Source: Phymorhynchus buccinoides (lineage: Eukaryota; Mollusca; Gastropoda; Neogastropoda; Raphitomidae). From it: a DNA stretch of 64,000 bases. Made by a program: the position numbers and the translations under genes. The notes beneath the pieces are model-generated. The model searched no databases, was not told the origin of the DNA, and worked only from the letters and a program-made list of their open reading frames with translations. Shown one piece after another: positions 56,003-64,000 of the stretch. The DNA lies in assembly GCA_017654935.2 (NCBI GenBank), contig CM065682.1:81273247-81337246 (forward strand), read 5' to 3'. Numbering within the stretch: the first letter of the stretch is position 1; the number at the start of each line of letters is the position of its first letter.

Positions 56003-56305
56003 ATGGAATCGACTTTTAAATGGAAAGAATGGGCGAAGAAAGTACCGGCAGGTGTGAGTGAGATATTAATTAGCGAGGGTTTTGACAGTGGCGCGGCGCT
56101 GTACAATGCCACTGTCGACGACATAAAAACTCTGACACTGAAGCGTGGGCATGAGATTGCCACTGTGTCTGAAATTCGTAAATTACAAGAGGCAACGGGC
56201 GGGCCTATGGCGGCGGCGGCGACACCTCGCACTAGTGACAACGCTGCAGAGGCGATGACAGGGCCCGGGGCAACGGGAGGCTTGGCCACCTCGGTTTCTC
56301 TTTTG
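56003..56305 (+). CDS. SAM-like domain protein, N-terminal fragment cut by a LINE tail
   Basis: ATG at 56003 (AAAAATGG context) opens MESTFKWKEWAKKVPAGVSE, followed by ILISEGFDSGAALYNATVDD and IKTLTLKRGHEIATVSEIRK. The pattern of a Leu/Ile-rich helix, a DI(K)xLxLKxGHxxxxxxxI core and a closing helix resembles sterile-alpha-motif domains, which mediate protein-protein contacts. Residues 65-100 are Ala/Gly/Thr-rich linker. At 56306 an AAT repeat begins, the 3' tail of the minus-strand L2-group LINE; the open frame continues only accidentally through Asn codons to 56398. What followed originally is unknown. It could be a host exon or the N-terminus of a transposon protein. The left contig begins just past the equivalent position, so the partner cannot be inspected. 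Confidence 0.45.
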
Positions 56306-56400
56306 AATAATAATAATAATAATAATAATACTGTGACATTTATAGAGAACCGCTTAACTCCTTTGCAGGGTGCTCAAAGCGCTGAACAAAGGCTCTAAAC
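56306..56400 (-). mobile_element. AAT-repeat 3' tail of the L2-group LINE
   Basis: AAT repeat at 56306-56330, then TTTATAGAGAACCGC and TCAAAGCGCTGAAC. In minus orientation this is AGCGCTTTGA..CTATAAA..ATT repeat, the terminus of an L2-group LINE whose reverse transcriptase lies at 57939-59215. Confidence 0.6.
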
Positions 56401-56552
56401 ACTAACATACAGATAAACATACACATTAAAGACAAGAAATAAGAGAATTAAGGATAAAGAATAATCAACATGAAGACAAGTATCAATGAATATAAAACAT
56501 TAAAAATAAGTGAGACTGTTCATACAAAATACATGTATTATTAATCTCTCTC

Positions 56553-56564
56553 GCCCTCCCCCCC

Positions 56565-56602
<38 letters not shown>

Positions 56603-56634
56603 ACCCACCCCCCCCACCCCCCCCCCCCCCCCCC

Positions 56635-56665
<31 letters not shown>

Positions 56666-56680
56666 ACCACCCCCTCTATG
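56553..56680. repeat. Long poly-C tract
   Basis: About 125 bases of C with isolated T and A, versus about 50 bases in the left contig at 191-240. Confidence 0.9.
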
Positions 56681-56825
56681 AAGAAGATTTTAATTTAAAT
56701 AAAAAAAAGAGCAAAAGAAAGTGTAAAAAACCTAATCTACAGTGACCCAGACAGTTGGTTCTCCCTGTGGATCCCCAACATGATGCCGCATCAAAACAGG
56801 AACACCTTATTTTAAAAAAAAAAAT

Positions 56826-56985
56826 CTATTGTTGTTTGATGGATGACTGGAAGGTGCTGGGACAGGAGGCAGACACAGCCACCCCAGGTAGCCCATTCCA
56901 GTCGCGGATGGTTCGAGGGAAAAATGAATTCTGTCTGTATTCAGTGCGACAGTGGATGGATCCAGTGATACATGGGTGTGTCTTA
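56826..56985 (-). pseudogene. LINE reverse transcriptase C-terminus relic, third copy
   Basis: Minus strand reads CRTEYRQNSFFPRTIRDWNG, LPGVAVSASCPSTFQSSIKQQ and stop: the clearest copy of the relic at 391-550, with the RDWN core intact. Confidence 0.6.
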
Positions 56986-57938
56986 ACACCGAAAAATGCC
57001 GAAAGGTGAATGCTGGAAAATGCCGGAAAATAAAAAATAACACACGACCCAGGCAGGCCTAGGTCGCTACGACGATCTCATTCTCAGCCTGTATGAATGG
57101 TGTGTGATGCCACAAAAACTGCGTCTTCTTAAAAATATGACATCTACTGTCGTTCTTTAATTCATGTTGAGCGCCAATGTGTTTATATGTACGCGCTGTT
57201 TTGTTTGTAAGCACGTCGATATGATGCAGTATGACATGAATTCTATTCTAGTAGTGTGCAGGATTGTCGAACTACGGAAATGTCATCTGGACCGTGTTAA
57301 TTACTTTGCTATTCAGCAATTTCACTTCCATTGTAATACATTTTCATGATTTTGGGGGGTTCTGTAGAATGTTTTCATAATTCAGCCCTACCATTCGGTG
57401 TTTTGATCATTCTGCATTCATTAGGCATTTTTCAGTATGTTTTGACCATTCTCAGGGCTCCCAGGGACCTCCATTTGGGGGTCTATGAAGTACTAAAATT
57501 CTAAAGGACCCTCTAAAAGAATGTGCAGGGGGTCCCAGGGATGCACTAGAAATTTCTTGTTAGCATTCGCAATGCCACTGGGACCCTCTATCCTGCCTCT
57601 ATGACACTCTATACTGTAAGTGAAGGAGTCGCCAACTCGTTCATACCCCATTCGGTAAGCCACAGCAACCGAGCCGCATGGACTGACACACATACACAAA
57701 CACCCTCTACACAAAAACGTACGCACGCAGACAGACACACACACACATGTGTGCACACACAACCCACAAAACCCAAACACATACAAGCACATATATGTAA
57801 GCACACATTCAAAAATGATTCATGCTCACACACACACACACCCACACACACTCACACACACGCACCACAAAACACAGCACAAACCTCTTATTCAATCTTC
57901 CCTCACATGCTCACAACGATAGACAACTGATCAAATAT

Positions 57939-59215
57939 TTAGGGCGCAGCAGGAAAAAGTTGGGTTTTAAGAGATGTTTTGAATGAGGAGACTGAGTTGG
58001 AGTGTCGGAGAGGAGAAGGCAGAGAATTCCACAGAGATGGTGCTTTACAAGAAAAAGAACGTTGGCCAGCAGATTTGAGACGGATGGAGGGAATGGAAAG
58101 GAGACAAGAATCAGAAGATGAACGTAGTTGGCGCGCTGGGACATAGAGATGAAGACGATCAGAGAGATACAGGGGAGCTTGATCATTCAGTGACTTGAAG
58201 GCAAGGAGGAGAATTTTGTAGTCAATACGTGATTGAACTGGGAGCCAATGTAGGGAACGAAGAACTGGAGTAATATGATCGTACCTAGGGGAGCGAGAAA
58301 TGAGACGAGCAGCATTATTCTGGATCCATTGGAGCTTAGAGATGAGAATTGATGGACAGCCAGCAAGAAGTGAGTTACAGTAGTCAAGGCGAGACAGAAC
58401 AAAAGCACATACTAGAGTCTTCAGGGCATCTTGAGAGAGGAAACGGCGGATGGAACTAATTCTTCGAAGTTCTAGATTAGATAGCAAGACTTGCAAACAT
58501 TGGAAACATGCTGTTTGAAAGAAAGGGTTTGGTCCAAAGTAACACCTAGATTGCGGACAGATGTTGATAGCTTGATCTCAGTGCCATCAATGTCGACAGA
58601 ACCTGGGAGAACCTGAGTTTTAATTGTGTGGTTAGAGGCTACAAGAATCATCTCTGTCTTTTCAGCATTTAGTTGCAGTTTGTTGTAAAACATCCATGTT
58701 TTAACAGCAGAGAAGCACAACTTAGAAGAAGAAATCATTTGATCTAATTGACTCAGGTGGGCAGAAATGTACAGTTGATTGTCATCAGAAAAGCTATGAT
58801 GTAGAAGAGAATGCTGGTTGATGATGGCGGAGAGAGGTTGGGTATAAAGAACAAAAAGGATAGGGCCTAAGACTGAACCTTGGGGTACACTGAACTGAAG
58901 ACCTTTTGGAAGAGATGGAGAACCATTGACAACAACTGTCTGTGTGCGATCAGAGAGGTAGGAAGAAAACCAGGAAAGAACAGCCCCAGATAGAACAAAG
59001 GAGGTGTGAAGTCTAGAAATGAGGATGGAGTGGTCGATAGTGTCAAACGCTGCAGAAAGATCAAGGAGAGATAGAAGAGAAACCTTGTTTTCATCCAAGG
59101 CAGTGAGCAGGTCGTTCGTTATCTTTAAGAGGGCTGTCTCAGTACTGTGACCTGCTCGATAAGCAGACTGGTTTGGATAGAAAAGATCGTTTACCCTGAA
59201 GATGGTCAGACAGCT
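57939..59215 (-). pseudogene. L2/CR1-group LINE reverse transcriptase, third-contig copy
   Basis: Same protein as 1494-2800. Frames 59323-58472 and 58496-57939; the frameshift between them is shared. NQSAYRAGHSTETALLK, LLDLSAAFDTIDH, VPQGSVLGPILF and FSDD are all present. The C-terminal frame here runs to the natural end SSFKTSLKTQLFPAAP, unlike the left copy. Positions 59216-59280 differ from the left copy around a shorter G run. No endonuclease, so 5'-truncated and inactive. Confidence 0.85.
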
Positions 59216-59850
59216 GTTTAAGATTAAAACGTAATTAAAAAATAACACAAGCTGTTCCGTAAGAGGGGGGGGGGGGGGGGAGGTCATAACGGGGGATAGT
59301 TGACATGAATGAACGAAGCCCAACTCCTACTATGTAAGAAAAAATATTTCTTTTTTTCTTCAACCTCTCCACACCTTGTCAGATATCATAATTAAGAGAT
59401 TTGAAGGAAGATGAAATTGATAGGATATTTTGGAATTGGAAGTTTCAGGGGAATAGAGAGGAGTTCAATAAGATTTTAGGTTTATGGTTTCTAGGCTTAT
59501 CTCAAGAGCCTTTGGTCAGCTGTCTTGATACTGTGGTTGACAATAGGATGTCCACACCCTCATGGGTGCAACTACACAAAATGAAAAAACCTGTCAGGGT
59601 CTAGGGGTAATGTGCACTTGCAACTGAAGAAAACAATGATTTATGAAGGTATTTTAGTTTGCTTTTTTTCCACAATTTATACAAATGCGTGTTTGAAAAA
59701 TACAGTAGACACACAAAGACCTAATTTTTAAAAAAAGGAAATTCCTTTTCTAGTAAAATTAAAAAACAGAAATCCTTGTATACCAGGAAAAGTTGTAACA
59801 CATGCACTCTCGTTTGGAAAGTACATGTGTATTTTGCTAATGTGTGGCAG

Positions 59851-60136
59851 GAATCAGGTGACGATGGCTCCTACAACAGACAGACGGCAGAGCAAGGATG
59901 GCACAGCGGCCACAACAACACCTGATGCTGATGCTGTTGCTGCTGCTGCTATTGCTGCTGATGCTGCTGCTGACCAGCAGAAACACCAAACTACAAGTGC
60001 AACCCAAGAACCCCAAACCGGCCGCCAAGGAGAAAGTCGAAGCCGCAACCCAGATCTTCCATTATTCCGGTGCAAATCGACAAAAACCCTGGAAAGGGAG
60101 AGGCTACAATTCCAAAATTCTTCAGGCACTTTCTCT
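59851..60136 (+). CDS. Candidate exon, third-contig copy (286 bp)
   Basis: Acceptor CAG at 59848-59850, donor CT|GTAAGT at 60137. One extra A near 60083 relative to 3412-3696 gives a frame that continues as CKSTKTLERERLQFQNSS and GTFS and ends on a codon boundary at the donor. Joined in that phase to the acceptor at 60373, the next codons read QNAEDLFSV and stop. This is the more gene-like of the two copies, but no homology is recognised and the Ala-rich part comes from a trinucleotide repeat. Confidence 0.35.
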
Positions 60137-60138
60137 GT

Positions 60139-60206
<68 letters not shown>

Positions 60207-60372
60207 ACACTGTTTTGTATGTGTCTGTGTGTGTGTGTTTTTTAGTTGTCTGTGTGTGTGTGTGTGTGCGTGCGTGTGCATTTCTTTGATGCTACTATTT
60301 GTTGCTGTACATAGGATGTCATTGTGGATTATGTGTTGCATTTTCTCATGTCTGTCTCTGTATTTGTTGCAG

Positions 60373-60510
60373 CAGAATGCTGAGGACTTATTTTCTGTTT
60401 GATGTGGTCTGTGTTGTTGCAGCAGAATGCTGAGGACTTATTTTCCGTTTGTTGCAGCAGAATGCTGAGGACTTATTTTCCGTTTGTTGTGGTCTGTTTT
60501 CACTTTTGTT
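60373..60510 (+). repeat. Tandem acceptor-plus-short-exon motif, third-contig copy
   Basis: Three copies of CAGAATGCTGAGGACTTATT after TTGCAG, same spacing as 3920-4053. Confidence 0.5.
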
Positions 60511-60565
60511 GCTGTAGGGTGTACTTCATGTAAAGTCTTAAAGGGGCACCCTGACGGACAGTTGG

Positions 60566-61525
60566 CTTTTTATTATATGACTAGCGCAACGCGAGTACTG
60601 GTAACGCCTAGTAGTAACGGTAACGCCTAGTAACGGTAACACCAAGTACTGGTAACGCTGAGTACAGCAAAATAAAAAAAATGTGAAGCGATTCGGTTAA
60701 AAAACGGTGGAGTTATAAGGCCCTGTTTCCTGTTGGCGCTGCTCTGAAAGTGACTCTCCCTAGTAACAGTAACGCACCGCAACGGTAACGCCAAGTATTG
60801 GTAACGCTGAGTACAGCAAATTTGAAGCAATTCGGTTAAGACCAAGTCTGAGTTATAAGGCCCCGTTTCCCATTGGCGCTGCTCTGAGAGTGATGCGCTC
60901 TGTGTAGTAACAGTAACGCCTAGTAACGGTAACGCCAAGTACTGGTAACGCTGAGTACAGCAAATTTGAAGTGATTCGGTTAAGAAATGGCGGAGTTATA
61001 CGGTTCTGTTTCCCGTTGATGCTGCTCCGAGAGTGACACGCTCTCCCGATTCTCTTCAAAATGTCAGGCAATTCGGTTAAGAAACGGTCTGAGTTATAAT
61101 GGCCCAGCGTTTCTCCGTTGGCGCTGCTCTGAGAGTGACGCGCTCTCCTGAGTAACGGTAACGAATGCCAATACTGGTAACGGAGTACAGCAAAATTGAT
61201 TATTTGTAATAAACTCGCGTATAAAAAAAAAAAGGTAATGCCAAGTACTGGTAACGCTGAGTACAGCAAATTTGAAGTGATTTGGTTAAGAAAAGGCAGA
61301 GTTATAATGCCCTGTTTCATTGTTGGCGCTAAGCTGAGAGTGACACGGCTCTCCCGATTCCTCTTCAAATTTTGCTGCGATGCTTTGCCCCTGCGCACAG
61401 CAAGCCTGACATCAAAATTTGAAGCGATTCAGGTCGAAAAACGGCGGAGTTATGAGGCCCGTTTTGTGTTTGCAGAACAGTACACACACACACACACAGA
61501 CACAGGCAGCTGCCTTTTTATTAAG
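60566..61525 (+). repeat. Unclassified repeat with ~145-bp units, third-contig copy
   Basis: Partner of 4113-4983, longer by about 90 bases with many indels after 61080, including an inserted AAACTCGCGTATAAAAAA segment near 61210. The right-end direct repeat is damaged (TTTTTATTAAGATGA). Confidence 0.6.
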
Positions 61526-61737
61526 ATGACTAAAGGATACCACGTTAGACACCTAACAGATTGTTAACAGTCATAGTAGACCAAAGACATTATGCACTTG
61601 ACACGTCATGTAGCCTAGTCACATAATCAAGTACATCTCATAGCCCTACAAGAGGCAGAGAGAGAGAGAGAGAGAGACAGAGAGCAAATAAGACAACTGC
61701 TGTTCCTGTCTAAGGTGAAGCGGCGTATAACAGCCCT

Positions 61738-62199
61738 CTAGGATTGCGTTTTTGACCAAAACATTGTCGCCAGCACGTATCTGGGGAACAAACTTTTTGT
61801 TTTGTTTTTTGCTTCTTCTTGTTGATCTTGTTTGTTAAAACCAACAGCAGCTGTTGATGCTTCCTCGTCAGTGTTGGCACCAAGCACACTATCACGACAC
61901 ACATATGTGTGTGCATTCAGATATTCCCTCTTGAGAGTTACACATCCGGAAACAAAGTCTGTGTTACCAGCGCTGCTGTGAGCCTTAGCTTTGCAATCTT
62001 TGCACGTTGTTACATTTATCTCTGCATCATACAGCAACCACTCAAAATCTTGTAGCCATTTGTTGGAATTTTCGTGTTGGCTGCATTTTGCTTTGCAAAG
62101 CTTCTGCACACGATGGGGTGTGAGTTTTTTGTTAGAGGTAGATGGCTGTTCAGAATCTGAAACCCTACCTGAATCATTTTGCTTATTGTGTTTGTCTGG
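61738..62199 (-). CDS. TTF/hAT-type zinc-finger exon, third-contig copy
   Basis: Same frame as 5182-5643 with the C-x2-C, Cys and His ligands preserved. Two differences: VTTCKDC for VMTCKDC, and FVSGCVTLKR for FVSACVTLKR, the latter matching the family consensus. Open from the acceptor-like TATTTAG to the stop at 61738. No transposase core follows. Confidence 0.5.
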   Translation of the reverse strand, partial: PDKHNKQNDSGRVSDSEQPSTSNKKLTPHRVQKLCKAKCSQHENSNKWLQDFEWLLYDAEINVTTCKDCKAKAHSSAGNTDFVSGCVTLKREYLNAHTYVCRDSVLGANTDEEASTAAVGFNKQDQQEEAKNKTKSLFPRYVLATMFWSKTQS

Positions 62200-62709
62200 C
62201 TAAATACTGGTAGTTCTGCATTGTTGGTCTATAAATTATTGCAACAGCGAAAAAAACCGCAGAAGGCCAAAGAGGGCCGAAAGGCCAAAGAGGGCGTAAA
62301 ACATCATTTCTCAGAAACGCAGATTTCTGTTCAGGTTGGTTTCTCTTTCGACTCGCCATTTTCCAAGAAAGTTACAGCTGCAGCAGTTGATAAAGAAAGC
62401 GTCTGCTACCATTGTCCGTGAAAACGAAGCATTCTGATTGGCTACAGATAATCATAGGTCCGAGCATTGCACGCTGATGTTAGCCTAGCTGAGACAGGGA
62501 TAGCGATGCCTTTGCGGACAAATTCCCGCCTCATGCGTTGCTGACCCAACTAGGCCTACCTGCCTGCGGGGAATTCCCCGAAGAGCCTGGCGAGCGGCAG
62601 TCAGATTTGTTACTGGCCATTGGCGATTGATTTACATTTATTCAGTCACCAGGACAAAATTTAAGTCACCAAGGCGAGTGATTTTCTCACATTGTAGAGG
62701 GCTGGTATA

Positions 62710-62991
62710 TCGCGCACGTTTATGAATCGATTCACTTCCGGTTTGGCACATCGATAGTCACCGTCCCCGGTCATATAGCTGCCAAATTTGAAGGCAATCG
62801 GTCCAGAAAATTAATACCGGAGATACGGGGCGCCGAGTGGCTGGCGGATATGCGTTTCGCGCATTTGCCGAAACCGCGCAAATGACGCGGCCACCTCGGT
62901 TGCTGTTGCCATCGCCCTGTATGGGCTCACAGTAAATTTGAAGCGATTCAGTCAAAAAACGGCTGAGTTATAACTATAAGGCCCGTTTTGT

Positions 62992-63023
<32 letters not shown>

Positions 63024-63043
63024 ACTTTGCCTTTTTACTATAT
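62710..63043 (+). repeat. AAATTTGAAG..TTATATGA repeat, third copy
   Basis: Partner of 6150-6487 with two extra bases (GGGGCGCCGAG, CCGAAACCGC) and GCGTTTCGCG for GCGTTCCGCG. Confidence 0.6.
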
Positions 63044-63045
63044 GA

Positions 63046-63745
63046 TTATTTGTTGACTACAATATATGTGTCTTTCATATATCAAAGTAAACATCATCAA
63101 AGGACCGAGCATATCATAATGCATTAACATGTTGTTTGTTGACTACAATATCTGTGTTTTTCAGGGGTCAAATGTCTACACCTGACTTGAAGTAAACATC
63201 ATCCAAGGACCGAGCATATCATAATGCATTAACATGTTGTTTGTTGACTACAATATCTGTGTTTTTCAGGGGTCAAATGTCTACACCTGACTTGAAGTAA
63301 ACATCATCCAAGGACCGAGCATATCATAATGCATTAACATGTTGTTTGTTGACTACAATATCTGTGTTTTTCAGGGGTCAAATGTCTACACCTGACTTGA
63401 AGTAAACATCATCCAAGGACCGAGCATATCATAATGCATTAACATGTTGTTTGTTGACTACAATATCTGTGTTTTTCAGGGGTCAAATGTCTACACCTGA
63501 CTTGAAGTAAACATCATCCAAGGACCGAGCATATCATAATGCATTAACATGTTGTTTGTTGACTACAATATCTGTGTTTTTCAGGGGTCAAATGTCTACA
63601 CCTGACTTGAAGTAAACATCATCCAAGGACCGAGCATATCATAATGCATTAACATGTTGTTTGTTGACTACAATATCTGTGTTTTTCAGGGGTCAAATGT
63701 CTACACCTGACTTGAACATCATCAAAGGACCGAGCATATCATATA
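63046..63745 (+). repeat. 105-bp tandem repeat, third copy
   Basis: Seven units at exact 105-base steps (63103 to 63727), unit number identical to the other two copies. Confidence 0.9.
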
Positions 63746-64000
63746 TAATTATCATATTATTTGTTAAGGTTAGATCTATAATGTGCCTTCTCATACCAAG
63801 GCATCTCAAGTATTATCCTTTAGGTATTTATGCAAGTTATTTTTATTGTTTGCTTTTAATTTATGAATAGTGATTTTAACTAAAGGGCTATCTTTATTAG
63901 TTTTAACTTTTGTGTGTGTGTGTGTGTGTGCACTGTGCTCCTGTTAACTTTCATTGTTTCCATGTTATCTACCTGTGCCTGTTTGTGTAGAATTGTCTTC

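Larger units (their letters stand above)
56337..64000 (+). repeat. Direct-repeat copy 2, continuing past the window
   Basis: Collinear with 1-7444 and still matching at the last base of the window, so the duplication is longer than seen. The part 62690-64000 is a third copy of sequence also present at 6133-7444 and, inverted, at about 53690-54994. The region 61130-61620 is noticeably more divergent from copy 1 (many small indels) than the rest, which looks like locally poor consensus quality. Confidence 0.95.

Overview
This is a non-coding-looking, transposon-packed stretch of an animal nuclear genome. I see no complete host gene, no rRNA, and no tRNA that I can defend. The repeat spectrum fits a lophotrochozoan, probably a marine mollusc such as a gastropod. 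It comprises CR1- and L2-group LINEs, a Penelope-like element, pogo-type and TTAA-flanked MITEs, long AC/AG microsatellites and long poly-C/G runs. The organism is an inference from repeat style, not from a marker gene.

The dominant architecture is duplication of the window onto itself. Positions 6133-29539 reappear reverse-complemented, feature for feature, at 31696-54994 (arms of about 23.4 kb and 23.3 kb). Positions 1-7444 reappear in direct orientation at 56337-64000. The segment 6133-7444 is therefore present three times. Two runs of exactly 500 N (29589-30088 and 54995-55494) sit at the arm boundaries, so the window is three contigs joined by fixed-size gaps. The simplest reading is unpurged allelic contigs, one of them inverted. 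A true giant palindrome cannot be excluded from sequence alone.

Layout of the left contig, mirrored in the middle contig: L2-group LINE (minus strand, about 1.5-2.8 kb); a candidate exon with splice sites (3.4-3.7 kb) followed by short tandem acceptor repeats; an unclassified repeat family (4.1-5.0 and 6.15-6.49 kb); a zinc-finger exon of hAT/ZNF862 type (5.2-5.6 kb); related 105-bp and 90-bp arrays, each unit carrying a splice-acceptor-like motif (6.5-9.2 kb), invaded by a 421-bp MITE and a LINE tail; a LINE PHD-finger ORF (9.8-10.3 kb); and a nested block at 10.9-17.0 kb. In that block a plus-strand CR1 is split by a minus-strand CR1, which is itself split by a 755-bp pogo-like MITE and by a 22-unit, 53-bp minisatellite grown out of its endonuclease coding sequence. 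Next come a 69-bp palindromic repeat (17.5-17.9 kb), an L2-type tail (18.5-19.0 kb), a roughly 84-bp satellite of about 3 kb (19.6-23.6 kb, with insertions), a TTAA-flanked foldback element (24.3-25.3 kb), a LINE fragment abutting a Penelope-like element (26.6-28.4 kb), and a 21/24-bp minisatellite (28.4-29.3 kb). The middle contig adds a 1.6-kb unique segment (30.1-31.7 kb). The third contig adds a SAM-like N-terminal ORF cut by a LINE tail (56.0-56.3 kb).

All reverse transcriptase genes here are broken by truncation, frameshift, missing motifs or mutated catalytic residues, so nothing in the window looks like an autonomous, mobile element today.
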